Below, in pieces: positions 34,915-43,380 of a stretch of 64,000 nt of DNA (position 1 is the stretch's first letter; each line of letters begins with the position of its first letter). Under the pieces are notes generated by a model. It was not told the origin of the DNA. It did no database searches and saw only the letters and a list, made by a program, of their open reading frames with translations. This DNA comes from Bog-473 sp049513455 (GTDB lineage Bacteria; Actinomycetota; Acidimicrobiia; Acidimicrobiales; RAAP-2), in contig JBEKWB010000015.1 in assembly GCA_049513455.1 (NCBI GenBank), positions 1 to 64,000 of the forward strand, written 5' to 3'. Position numbers and translations under genes: made by a program.

Positions 34915-35730
34915 CTAGGACCCGTGGACGGCGCTCAGGTCGTCGCCGGCCATCGATCCGCCATCCACCACGAACTCCTGGGCGGTGCAGTAGGAGGAGT
35001 CGTCCGAGGCCAGGAACAGGGCCATGCGGGCGATCTCCATGGGCCGGGCCATCCGGGCGATCGGTTGTCCCGCACATAACAGGTCGGCCGCTGCGGCGGC
35101 GGGATAGGAGTCGACCTCGCCGCGGGCCGGGGGTACGTCGTACTCATGCCCCACCATGCCTCCCAGGGGAGTTATGACCGAACCCGGATGCAACGAATTG
35201 ACCCGCACCCCGCGCGGTCCGAGCTCGATGGCGGCCGATTTGGTCAGGCCCCGTACGCCCCACTTGGAAGCGACATAGCCTCCGATCATCGACATGCCCT
35301 TCATTCCACCGGTGGAGGAGACGTTGACGATCGATCCCCGGCCTGCGTCGGCCATGGCCCGGCCGATGATCTTCATGCCGAGGAACGGCCCGACCAGGTT
35401 GATGGCGAGCACCCGTTCGAAATCGGCCAGTTCCATGTCGATGATGGGTGCCACGTGCAGGATGCCTGCGTTGTTGATCAGTACATCGGGGACGCCGAAA
35501 GCGGAGACCGTTTCGTCGAGGAGATGTCGCCAGGCCGATTCGTCGCGGACATCGGTGTGCACGAAACGACCCGACGGGCCCAAGGAGTCGGCAACCTCCT
35601 GCCCCTCTGCGTCGAGAAGGTCGGCAATCACCACCCGAGCGCCTTCGTCGGCGAGCAACTTTGCTTCTGCCTTGCCCATGCCGCGGGCTGCCCCGGTGAC
35701 AATGGCGACCCGTCCGTCCACTCGACCCAC
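34915..35730 (-). CDS. Short-chain dehydrogenase/reductase
   Basis: 271 residues: cofactor loop VTGAARGMGKAEAKLL, IADLLDAEGQ, NNAGI, catalytic Ser in VSSTGGMKGMSM and GGYVASKWGVRG (Tyr-x-x-x-Lys), terminal FVVDGGSMAG. I prefer GTG 35730 with GGAGGGGGC upstream; the frame is open to 35868 but that part is basic and unlike SDRs. The gap to the preceding CoA-transferase (167 bases) holds a 15-bp tandem repeat and may carry its own promoter. Confidence 0.87.
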   Translation of the reverse strand: MGRVDGRVAIVTGAARGMGKAEAKLLADEGARVVIADLLDAEGQEVADSLGPSGRFVHTDVRDESAWRHLLDETVSAFGVPDVLINNAGILHVAPIIDMELADFERVLAINLVGPFLGMKIIGRAMADAGRGSIVNVSSTGGMKGMSMIGGYVASKWGVRGLTKSAAIELGPRGVRVNSLHPGSVITPLGGMVGHEYDVPPARGEVDSYPAAAAADLLCAGQPIARMARPMEIARMALFLASDDSSYCTAQEFVVDGGSMAGDDLSAVHGS

Positions 35731-35784
35731 GTCTGCCCCCTCCGACCTTACGCCCGGGTGGGCTCTCGCCACCCGAAGCAATAT

Positions 35785-35814
35785 GAATGGATGTTTACCG
35801 AATGAATATCTACC
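35785..35814. repeat. Tandem 15-bp repeat upstream of an SDR gene
   Basis: Two adjacent copies, GAATGGATGTTTACC and GAATGAATATCTACC (12 of 15 identical), 55-84 bases before the GTG at 35730. The stretch is AT-rich against its surroundings. Adjacent direct repeats in a promoter gap can be activator or repressor sites; the regulator is unknown. Confidence 0.4.
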
Positions 35815-35897
35815 ACGACGTCGACGACGCTTCAATGTCTCCGTTCCGGGTGCGTCCGTCATCACCACTCAGGGGCTCGTACCCCGAAGTGGGGGTG

Positions 35898-37112
35898 TCA
35901 CGCGACGATGCCGCCGTCGACGAGCGCCTCCCAGCCCTCGTTGGTCACGCCGAGGAGTGATTGGAGGATGTCGCGGGTGTCGTGACCGAAGTCCGGTGCC
36001 GGTCCGATAGGTCGCTCACCGACACCGTCGACCGCAATCCGCCATGGCAGCTTCGGAAGGATCGCCGGGCCGAGCTCGGTGTGGGTCACCTCCCCCAAGA
36101 AGTCGTCGGCGACCAGCTGCTGATCGGCCAGCAGGTCCTCGGCCGTGCGCACCGGCGCGGCCGCCACGCCGACCCCTTGCAGCGCCGAGGCCAGTTCGCC
36201 CGCATCGTGCCCGGGCGTCACGCTCGCGATCGCCTCGTCGAGTGCCGTCCGGTTCTGCCACCGCAGCTCGAGCGACGCAAACCGTGGATCGTCGGCCAGT
36301 CCAGCCAGCTCGAGCACATCGAGCAGCGCCAGCCACTGCTCGTCGTCGAATGTCGCAACTGCCACCCAGCGATCGTTCCCGGCGCAGGGGTAGCAACCGT
36401 GCGGCGCCGCGCCGGGCTCATCATTGGCCCGCCGGGGCACGGCTTCGTCGTACAGCGCGGCATGAATTACCGGCTCGGGAGCGACTGCGATCATCGCCTC
36501 CAACATGGCGGTGTCGATGAATTCACCGTGACCGGTCTCTTCGCGTCGGTGCAGTGCTCCAAGGATGGACAGCACCGCGACCTGACCCCCGATGACGTCG
36601 GCATAGGTTCCGAAGAGCTGCTCCGGTGGCCCGTCGCGATATCCCGTCGCCGCGCTCAAGCCGCTGAAGGCATGGATGTTGGGGCCCAGCGCCTGAAAGG
36701 CTGCGAAATCACCCACGTACCCATAACCGGTGATCACCGCCATGACGATCCTCGGGTTGATCGCGCTCAGCGCCGCGTAGTCGAGGCCGAACTGTTCGAG
36801 CACGCCGGGGCGAAAATTGGCGACGACCACGTCGCTGGCGGCGACCAGGTCGCGGCACAACTGCTGGCCCTCGGGCGTGGCGATGTCGAGGCAGCAGCTT
36901 CGTTTCATCAGGTTCGTGGCGGCGAAGACCGCGCTGTTGTTCAACGTGGGTTCGAGGTTCGCCTTCAATTGCGACAGGCGGAAGGCGTCCGGCCGTGCCG
37001 GCGACTCGATCTTGATGACCTCGGCCCCCAGGCTGCCGAGCCACATGGTGCAGTGAGGTCCCGAGACGAAGTGGGTGAAATCGATGACCCGCACACCCTC
37101 GAGTGGTAACAC
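35898..37112 (-). CDS. Class III CoA-transferase, subunit with catalytic Asp
   Basis: 404 residues. LEGVRVIDFTHFVSGPHCTM and GAEVIKIESPARPDAFR are typical, and the catalytic Asp is kept in GTYADVIGGQVAVLSILGAL. Its start (GTG 37112, after GAGGAGCTGGGG) is 13 bases from the stop of another CoA-transferase whose Asp is missing. The two probably make a heteromer with one active site per pair. The frame is open upstream but lies in the neighbouring gene. Confidence 0.87.
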   Translation of the reverse strand: MLPLEGVRVIDFTHFVSGPHCTMWLGSLGAEVIKIESPARPDAFRLSQLKANLEPTLNNSAVFAATNLMKRSCCLDIATPEGQQLCRDLVAASDVVVANFRPGVLEQFGLDYAALSAINPRIVMAVITGYGYVGDFAAFQALGPNIHAFSGLSAATGYRDGPPEQLFGTYADVIGGQVAVLSILGALHRREETGHGEFIDTAMLEAMIAVAPEPVIHAALYDEAVPRRANDEPGAAPHGCYPCAGNDRWVAVATFDDEQWLALLDVLELAGLADDPRFASLELRWQNRTALDEAIASVTPGHDAGELASALQGVGVAAAPVRTAEDLLADQQLVADDFLGEVTHTELGPAILPKLPWRIAVDGVGERPIGPAPDFGHDTRDILQSLLGVTNEGWEALVDGGIVA

Positions 37113-37125
37113 GGACCCCAGCTCC

Positions 37126-38265
37126 TCAGTTCGACTCGGCCGGCCGCGCCGGGTACGCACGGCGGCTCGGCAACCCGGGCATGGAAGTCGTCCTCCCGTC
37201 CACCTGCACCGGTTGCCAAAATCCCCGGGCCCCGAGGACGCCCACCGCCAGCACGTCGCCACCCTCGTTCACCGGTGCGCACGGGATCCGCCAGCCTTGG
37301 CACAGGTAGAGCAGATGTTCCTTTTCGAACTCGGCCGCCCACTCCTCCAGCCGCGGCACGATCTTGACCCAATTGCGATACCGCAGCGCCGGTGTGGCCA
37401 GGTCCTGGTCCTCCATCCATTCCGGATGGTCGAGCAGTCCCTTCAGCGAGTCCCACTGCTGCACGCCTCCCCACGCGAGGTTGAAATAGCCGTCCTTGCA
37501 CTTGAGGTTGCGATGGTCGACCATGCCGCCGGCCCCCCGGCCGAACGCGAGATCGCGCCCCATGCCGCCGCCGTAGTAGGCGAAGGTGCCGAGACTCTGC
37601 CGGTAACTGTTGACCAGGGCTTCGTGGCAGCTCACGTCGACGGTGACGACGGCAGACGCCGGGTGACGGTCGCGCGCCAAGACGGCGGCACACACGTTGA
37701 TGGCAGCGACGAGACCACCCACGAAGGATCCCTGGTGGCTGCCCAGCCGCAGCGGCGCCATCGTGCGGGGATCAGCCACCAACCCCGGCACGGCATGGCC
37801 GGGACCGGCTCCATGGAAGAGGGTGAGATCCGAGGCCAGGTCGTCGCGCCGCGGGCCGCCGCGGCCGTGCGGCGTGACCGATGCCACAATCGGAACCGGG
37901 TGATCGCCGACTGAGGTGACATCGATTCCGGCGGTGGCCAGCAACGGCTCGCGGAAGTCTTCTACCACCACGTCGACGCCGGATACCAACTCCGCCAGCG
38001 CGGCGCGACCGGCGGGCCCCGACAGGTCGATGGGCCGCCTCTCTTTTGCGCGGCCCAGGTAGTCGCGGTAGATCTCGGAGTCACTCAGCCGTGCGTCGAG
38101 AAACGCCGATGCCGCGCCATCAGGTCCATCCACGATCTCCACGCGTACGACGTCGGCCCCCATCCGCTCCAGAGTGGCGGCGCAGAACGCGGCGCTCAGC
38201 GACTGCGAACAGTCGAGCACCTTTACCCCCACGAGGGAACCGTCGGTCGCGGGCACAGTCGCCAT
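37126..38265 (-). CDS. Class III CoA-transferase-like subunit without catalytic Asp
   Basis: 379 residues. VGVKVLDCSQSLSAAFCAAT and GADVVRVEIVDGPDGAAS fit the family. At the catalytic position the sequence is LGSHQGSFVGGLVAAINVC, where Asp is replaced by Ser. Alone it should not form the acyl-aspartyl intermediate. It is 13 bases upstream of a partner that keeps the Asp (35898), the same inactive-plus-active order as in the fused gene at 1222. Start is ATG 38265 (MATVPATDGS); an in-frame start at 38304 lacks support. Confidence 0.82.
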   Translation of the reverse strand: MATVPATDGSLVGVKVLDCSQSLSAAFCAATLERMGADVVRVEIVDGPDGAASAFLDARLSDSEIYRDYLGRAKERRPIDLSGPAGRAALAELVSGVDVVVEDFREPLLATAGIDVTSVGDHPVPIVASVTPHGRGGPRRDDLASDLTLFHGAGPGHAVPGLVADPRTMAPLRLGSHQGSFVGGLVAAINVCAAVLARDRHPASAVVTVDVSCHEALVNSYRQSLGTFAYYGGGMGRDLAFGRGAGGMVDHRNLKCKDGYFNLAWGGVQQWDSLKGLLDHPEWMEDQDLATPALRYRNWVKIVPRLEEWAAEFEKEHLLYLCQGWRIPCAPVNEGGDVLAVGVLGARGFWQPVQVDGRTTSMPGLPSRRAYPARPAESN

Positions 38266-38356
38266 TGCGGCACGACACTGCCACGGCGCACCTCGTGTCC
38301 GCAATCGACGACGCGCGTTCTTGCGCCTGGCCGGCCTGCCCTCCTATGGTGCAGTC

Positions 38357-38368
38357 TTGTACGGACAA
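38357..38368. promoter_or_regulatory. Palindromic operator candidate (TTGTACGGACAA)
   Basis: Reverse complement TTGTCCGTACAA, matching the shared consensus fully. It lies in the divergent gap between the CoA-transferase pair (start 38265) and the VOC-SDR-SDR operon (start 38424), where it could control both directions. Confidence 0.6.
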
Positions 38369-38423
38369 CTGTGAGCCGGTCGGATGGACGGCTCGACCCG
38401 CGGAGCGCACGCAGGGGGTGCAG

Positions 38424-39446
38424 ATGGCGAAATGGTTCGATCGATACTACGGCCCCGACCTCGTGGTCGGCGGGCCGGAGTCCGCCCAACGGACCCTGGA
38501 GGAGAAGCTCGGCATTCCCGCAGGCCAGAGCATGCGGATGACCATACATGGCGTCGGTTTGACGGTGGCGTACCTGGCCGTGAACGAGGACGAGTCGCTC
38601 AGCTCCTCGTGCATTCAGCTGATGGGGATCAAGCCGCTGGCGCACGACGAACCGCAGGGCGAAATCGGCCGCGACGTACGCAACATGCTGCTCGCCTACA
38701 TCACGGCGCAGCGAATGGATCGCCCCATCGTCACCCACGTGCAGGCGCTGTCGGCTCCGACCGAGGACGACATCGGCGCGATCACCGAAATGCTCAAGTC
38801 GCGCGGCGTCCCTCACCTGTGCCGCATGAAGAATGTCTACATCGGGCTCGTCCAGGAGGACAATGGCCGGATCCACTATGACCCGAGCGCCGATGCCGGC
38901 ACATACCTCGAATGGGCGCCGACCGTGCAGACCGACTTTCCCGGCTTCGTCCTGCCCACGTACTTGCCGGAGAACCCAGAGGTGGCGGAGGTGGCGCCGG
39001 GATCCATGGTCGGGGTCATCGCCCGGACCCAGATCGTACACAGCGCCCAGGCGGTGATCGATCGATTCCAGTGGATGCTCGACTGGCCCGAGGACGGTGA
39101 CATCGAGTACGTCAAGGGTGACGGGCAGCGATCCATCGTGATCAAGCCGATCAACGGGCTTAGCGCGGTCTGGGAGTTTGTGGAGCCGACCCGTCCCGAC
39201 AGCCGGGCCGGCCAGGTTCTCGAGCGCTACGGCGAAGGTCCGTGGACGATCCGCATCGGAGTGCACGGGCTGGACGCCAAGCTCGGCGACCTCGAGTCGC
39301 GCGGGACACGGTGGAGCGAAATCGGCGAGGGGCCCAAGGGGGCACGTCGGGTGGCGGTCAACCGTTGGGACCTCCGCGGCATCCCGATCGAACTCGAGGA
39401 GGTGCCAGTCGTCTACCGGGGCATCAGCCAGGGACGGACGGCCTGA
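38424..39446 (+). CDS. VOC-like protein of unknown function
   Basis: 340 residues, soluble. Segments such as QTDFPGFVLPTYLPENPEVA, VGVIARTQIVHSAQAVIDRF and ELEEVPVVYRG near the end suggest paired beta-alpha-beta modules of the VOC superfamily, but no metal triad is clear. The ATG follows GCAGGGGGTG; the frame is open to 38046 through the promoter region and into the divergent gene, which I discount. It is the first of three rightward genes, the next starting three bases after its stop. Confidence 0.65.
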   Translation: MAKWFDRYYGPDLVVGGPESAQRTLEEKLGIPAGQSMRMTIHGVGLTVAYLAVNEDESLSSSCIQLMGIKPLAHDEPQGEIGRDVRNMLLAYITAQRMDRPIVTHVQALSAPTEDDIGAITEMLKSRGVPHLCRMKNVYIGLVQEDNGRIHYDPSADAGTYLEWAPTVQTDFPGFVLPTYLPENPEVAEVAPGSMVGVIARTQIVHSAQAVIDRFQWMLDWPEDGDIEYVKGDGQRSIVIKPINGLSAVWEFVEPTRPDSRAGQVLERYGEGPWTIRIGVHGLDAKLGDLESRGTRWSEIGEGPKGARRVAVNRWDLRGIPIELEEVPVVYRGISQGRTA

Positions 39447-39448
39447 CC

Positions 39449-40234
39449 ATGGCGGGTGATCCCTTCGACCTCACCGGCCGGCGCGCGCTGGTGACCGGGG
39501 CCGCGAGCGGCATCGGTCGTCAGACCGCAATCCGCTTCGCGGGTGCTGGTGCCGAGGTGGTCTGTGTCGACGTCGACGGGGCCGGCGCCCAGGTGACGGC
39601 ACAAATGATCGAGTCGGCCGGAGGCCGGGCGACTGCGGTCGCACTCGACGTATCCGACCGGAACCGAGTCTTCGAGGTGATCGCTGGCGCCCCCCCGCTG
39701 CACATCCTGTGCAACGTGGCCGGGATTCTCCGGCACGCCGTCGCCGCCGAGTTGACCGAGACCGACCTCGACGGAGTCCTGGCCATAAACCTCAAGGGGA
39801 CGTTGTTCTGTGCCCAGGCCGCCTACGAAGGGATGCGGAAGACCGGCAACGCCAGTGTGATCAATCTCGCGTCGGCGGCGATCGATGTCATCGCGCCGGG
39901 CCTCGGCGCCTATGCGATGTCGAAGGCCGCCATCACCCAGTTGACGCGGACGCTGGCCACCGAGTGGGCCCCTGACGGTATCCGGGTCAACGCGGTCGCC
40001 CCGGGCTTTGTCGACACCGCCATGACCACGCACTCCTACCGCGATGCAAGTGGTCGGATCGACGAGGCGGGCCGGGCGGACTATCTCGCCAAAATGCGCG
40101 ACTTCACGCCGCTCGGCATCGCCGCCGAGGCTGACGACATCGCAACGACGATCTGGTTCCTGGCGGCGGATGCCAGCCGCTACATGACCGGGCAGATCCT
40201 GCGCCCCAATGGCGGTATCGCCATGCCCTGGTGA
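39449..40234 (+). CDS. Short-chain dehydrogenase/reductase
   Basis: 261 residues: VTGAASGIGRQTAIRFAGAG, VCVDVDGAGAQ (Asp, NAD-type), catalytic Ser in NLASAAIDVIAPG and YAMSKAAITQ (Tyr-x-x-x-Lys), end MTGQILRPNGGIAMPW. Start ATG 39449 is three bases after the upstream stop. It probably oxidises a hydroxyl on the same intermediate as the neighbouring SDR. Confidence 0.87.
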   Translation: MAGDPFDLTGRRALVTGAASGIGRQTAIRFAGAGAEVVCVDVDGAGAQVTAQMIESAGGRATAVALDVSDRNRVFEVIAGAPPLHILCNVAGILRHAVAAELTETDLDGVLAINLKGTLFCAQAAYEGMRKTGNASVINLASAAIDVIAPGLGAYAMSKAAITQLTRTLATEWAPDGIRVNAVAPGFVDTAMTTHSYRDASGRIDEAGRADYLAKMRDFTPLGIAAEADDIATTIWFLAADASRYMTGQILRPNGGIAMPW

Positions 40235-40279
40235 CCACCGTAGTGCCGTCGTGATACAGGCCCCGAACAGGGAGAATCG

Positions 40280-41053
40280 ATGAACGGATTGCAGGGCAAG
40301 GTCGGCCTCGTCGTCGGGGGGGCCAGCGGGGTCGGTCGGGCGACCTCTATTCGGTTGGCCGAGGAGGGCGCCAAGGTCGTTGTCGGCGACATCAACGAGC
40401 CCGGAGCGGAGGCCGTGGCCAACGAGATCCGGGCCGCCGGCGGGGACGCCGAGTCGTGCCGGGTCGACCTGCGCCGGGAGGACGACGTCAAAGCGCTCGT
40501 TGCCTTTACGATCGAGAAATTCGGCCGGGTCGATCTTCTGCACAACGTCGCTTACAACCCGGTGCATGTCACCACGAAGGATTTCGACATCACCACCACG
40601 GAGCTCGACGACTACGACGAGATGCACGCGGTGACCCTGCGCGGCTACGTCCTCACCTGTCGCGAGGTCATCCCGCACATGGTGGCACAGGGTGGCGGCG
40701 CCATCGTCAACACCTCCTCGCTCGCCGCCCTCCGCTCCCTACCGACCGGCTTGCGGTTCTCGTACTCGATTGCGAAGAGCGGTCTCGGTCCGCTGTCGCA
40801 GCACATCGCCGTTCGCTACGGCAAGCAGGGTGTGCGCGCCAACACGGCCGCTCTCGGCATGGTCGTCTCGGAGAGCTTCAAGGCGACAATGAGCCCGGAC
40901 CGGGTCCAGACGTCCGCCGACTCGGTCCTCGTGCCCAATCCGGGAGTGCCCGAGGACATCGCGGCGGCGATCGTGTTCCTCTTGTCCGACGATGCCCGCT
41001 ATATCACTGGACAGACGATCAATATCGACGGCGGTTCATCGGCCCGGCTCTGA
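40280..41053 (+). CDS. Short-chain dehydrogenase/reductase, paralog of 52247
   Basis: 257 residues: LVVGGASGVGRATSIRLAEE, VGDINEPGAEA, catalytic Ser in NTSSLAALRSLPT, YSIAKSGL (Tyr-x-x-x-Lys), and the end TGQTINIDGGSSARL. It is closely related to 52247-53020 (MNGL(Q/R)GKV, GGASGVG, VVVGDINE, GRVDLLHNVA, GQTINIDGGSS). CAGGGAGAA precedes the ATG. It converges with the ACAD at 41065 with 11 bases between stops. Confidence 0.88.
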   Translation: MNGLQGKVGLVVGGASGVGRATSIRLAEEGAKVVVGDINEPGAEAVANEIRAAGGDAESCRVDLRREDDVKALVAFTIEKFGRVDLLHNVAYNPVHVTTKDFDITTTELDDYDEMHAVTLRGYVLTCREVIPHMVAQGGGAIVNTSSLAALRSLPTGLRFSYSIAKSGLGPLSQHIAVRYGKQGVRANTAALGMVVSESFKATMSPDRVQTSADSVLVPNPGVPEDIAAAIVFLLSDDARYITGQTINIDGGSSARL

Positions 41054-41064
41054 TCCGGCTTGCC

Positions 41065-42210
41065 TCACTGCGGCCGGGCTCGTGGCAACCCCAGCCGGCG
41101 CTCGGCAATTATCTCGCGCATGACCTCGCTCACGCCGCCACCGATGAGGCGGACGGGGGAGTCGCGCAGGCAGTAGTTGAACCAGCCCCCTGACACCGTT
41201 CCCTCCTCCTCGAAGGGGATCACGGCGGCGGGGCCCACCATGGAGAAGAAGTCGGCTGCGGCCCGCGCATACGCTTCAGTTTCGAACAGCTTCGAACCCG
41301 GTCCCCAGCCCGGGTTCTTCTCTACGCCCGTGGCCGTCGCCCAGGCCGAGCGCTGGGCCAGCAGCGTGGCGACTTCGAGGTCGATGGCGGCCCGGGCGAG
41401 CCGCTCGCGGACGATCGGGTCATCGACCATCCGGTCGCCGTCGGGCGCCTCCGACCGTTCGGCCCAGAGGATGGCTTGGCGCACCAGTTCGTGCAGGTCG
41501 GTGCTCCCTTCGCCCGCCTGTTCGCGTGAGAGCGCAACTTTCATCACGTCCCAACCACCGTCGACCTCGCCGATGCGGGCCGAGTCCGGTACGTGGACCT
41601 CGCGGTACAGGGTCATGTTCGTGTGGTGATAGGCCAGCGTGTGCAGCGGGCGCACCTCCACGCCGGGGGCATCGATCGGTACGAGGAACACCGTGAGGCC
41701 CTTGTGCTTGGGGGCGTCGGTGTTCGTGCGGGTGAGCAGGAAGACGTGCGTCGCATGCTGGGCGTTGCTGGTGTAGATCTTCTCCCCGTTGATCACCCAG
41801 TGGTCGCCCTGGCGGACGGCACGAGTGCGGGCCGCGGCGAGGTCCGAGCCTGCGTCCGGCTCGGTGAGTCCGAGGGCGATCAGGTAGTCGCCCTCGCGCA
41901 TCCGGGGCGCCACCTCGGCTTTTTGTTGCTCCGTCCCGATCTGCTCCAGGGTCTCGGCGATCATCCGGGTGGGTGCGTGGGTGGTGAGTTCGATGCCTGC
42001 CTGTGCAGCCTCCTGGAAGAACGCGCTGGTCTCGTAGGCGTCCCGGTCGGCCAGATGCTCGCGCTGCCAGCGCAGGACGGCTCGAAAGAACTCCTTGTCG
42101 TGCGGACGTTCGAAGCGGCGGCTCCGCAACTCGTCGGGGTAGGCCTCGGCAAAGAAGGCCCGCACCTTGTCCCGGAAGTCGTCCGCCTGGGGCGGAACCG
42201 AGAACTCCAT
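41065..42210 (-). CDS. Acyl-CoA dehydrogenase, long subunit
   Basis: 381 residues: MEFSVPPQADDFRDKVRAFF, FAD motif GLTEPDAGSDLAAARTRAV, INGEKIYTSNAQHATH and the terminal RLIGGGVSEVMREIIAERRLG. The usual GTSEIQR is changed to GVSEVMR. It begins at ATG 42210, sharing one base with the stop of the short ACAD upstream, which implies a heteromeric enzyme. The pair is divergent from two APH-type kinases. Confidence 0.88.
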   Translation of the reverse strand: MEFSVPPQADDFRDKVRAFFAEAYPDELRSRRFERPHDKEFFRAVLRWQREHLADRDAYETSAFFQEAAQAGIELTTHAPTRMIAETLEQIGTEQQKAEVAPRMREGDYLIALGLTEPDAGSDLAAARTRAVRQGDHWVINGEKIYTSNAQHATHVFLLTRTNTDAPKHKGLTVFLVPIDAPGVEVRPLHTLAYHHTNMTLYREVHVPDSARIGEVDGGWDVMKVALSREQAGEGSTDLHELVRQAILWAERSEAPDGDRMVDDPIVRERLARAAIDLEVATLLAQRSAWATATGVEKNPGWGPGSKLFETEAYARAAADFFSMVGPAAVIPFEEEGTVSGGWFNYCLRDSPVRLIGGGVSEVMREIIAERRLGLPRARPQ

Positions 42211-43217
42211 CAGCTGCTCCTCCGCTCACCGAACATCCTCGTCGACAACGTTGCGAGCTCGGAGCGGGGGTCGCCGAGAGCCAGCGGCCAGGCGGCGGCA
42301 CGCCGGAAGTACAGCTGGATGTCGTGCTCGAGCGTGTAGCCGATCCCGCCGTGAAAATGGAGGCACTCCGCGGTGACCCGCTGGGCCAGGCTCGTCGCGT
42401 ACGAGTACGCCATTGAGGTGAGGCGCCCCGCGGCGTCATCGTCGCTGTCGATGGCCCAGGCCGCCTTGTGGACCAGAAAGCGGGCGCCGTCCAGGTCGTT
42501 GATCGAGTCGGCGAGGCGATGGGCCACGGTCTGGAACCAGCCGATCGGCACGCCGAAGGCCTTGCGCTCCTTCACGTAGGCCACCGTCATGCGGTGCGCT
42601 TCGCCGGCCAGCCCGACCAATGCCGCCGAGAGAAGAACCTTCCAGTCGTCGACGGCCAGCTCGAACACCGGGTGGGCTGGCGCGCCGGCGACCAGAACGG
42701 TCCGCCGGGTTCCCGGGTTTCTGGTGGCAATTGGGCTCGAGCCCAAGTTGCTGAGAAATCCCTCACCCGGTACGCCGGCGAGGTCGGTGAGCACCAGCGT
42801 GTCATTGATGAGGGCGACGGCGCCGTCGGCCACCGCACCCGCGCCGAGGAGGCGCAGCGATCCATCGCGTTCTGCTGGTCGCAAGGCGATCGTCACGATC
42901 CCCGACTCGGGGAGGTCGATACCCGCCCGGTCAAGCGCGCGGGCAGCCGTCACCGCTTCGAGCAACGGCACCGGAGCGAGTCGCCGTCCGTATTCCTCGG
43001 CCACGACGATCAGCTGGCTCATCGTCGCCGGGGCACCGTCGGTCGCCCCGCTCGACGCCATGTCCGGTATGCCGAGGTCACCGAGGCGTCGCCAGAGCTC
43101 GGAACTGAAACCGACCGGCTCGGCGGCGCGCACCGCGGCCGACGTGGCGTGGTCGTCGAAAAGACGGCCGACGGCCGCCTGCAACTCGCTCTGGTCGTCC
43201 GTGAGTGAAAAGTCCAT
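42210..43217 (-). CDS. Acyl-CoA dehydrogenase, short subunit
   Basis: 335 residues, starting MDFSLTDDQSELQAAVGRLF. As in the other short subunit (15539), the central SEPxxGSD motif is missing while the C-terminal KERKAFGVPIGWFQTVAHRL and LHFHGGIGYTLEHDIQLYFR are kept. The frame runs upstream to 43541, but that part crosses the divergent kinase start and two operator sites, so ATG 43217 is chosen. It likely forms an alpha2beta2 enzyme with 41065. Confidence 0.87.
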   Translation of the reverse strand: MDFSLTDDQSELQAAVGRLFDDHATSAAVRAAEPVGFSSELWRRLGDLGIPDMASSGATDGAPATMSQLIVVAEEYGRRLAPVPLLEAVTAARALDRAGIDLPESGIVTIALRPAERDGSLRLLGAGAVADGAVALINDTLVLTDLAGVPGEGFLSNLGSSPIATRNPGTRRTVLVAGAPAHPVFELAVDDWKVLLSAALVGLAGEAHRMTVAYVKERKAFGVPIGWFQTVAHRLADSINDLDGARFLVHKAAWAIDSDDDAAGRLTSMAYSYATSLAQRVTAECLHFHGGIGYTLEHDIQLYFRRAAAWPLALGDPRSELATLSTRMFGERRSS

Positions 43218-43251
43218 CGCCGCTCTTATTTCGGACTTGTCCTCGCGTGAG

Positions 43252-43263
43252 TTGTCCGTACAG
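43252..43263. promoter_or_regulatory. Palindromic operator candidate (TTGTCCGTACAG)
   Basis: Identical to the 33750 site. It lies 35 bases upstream of the leftward ACAD start at 43217, in a 163-base divergent gap that holds two copies of the motif. GGACttGTCC (43233-43242) lies alongside. Confidence 0.6.
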
Positions 43264-43341
43264 ATCGTGAAACTTATGCACTGTGCGCGCGCGGCGCAAG
43301 GACGCTGGGCTCCCTTGCCCATCCAGATGGCCGAAACTATG

Positions 43342-43353
43342 GTGTCCGTACAA
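43342..43353. promoter_or_regulatory. Palindromic operator candidate (GTGTCCGTACAA)
   Basis: Second copy in the same divergent gap, 27 bases upstream of the kinase start at 43381 and 90 bases centre to centre from the first. One copy per promoter suggests separate control of each direction by the same regulator. Confidence 0.6.
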
Positions 43354-43380
43354 CTGATCTCCACGCGCAGACGAGGGACC

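Noticed and set aside
38046..38423. An N-terminal extension of the VOC-like protein
   Set aside because: It is Arg/Pro-rich, overlaps the divergent CoA-transferase start and contains the palindromic operator.
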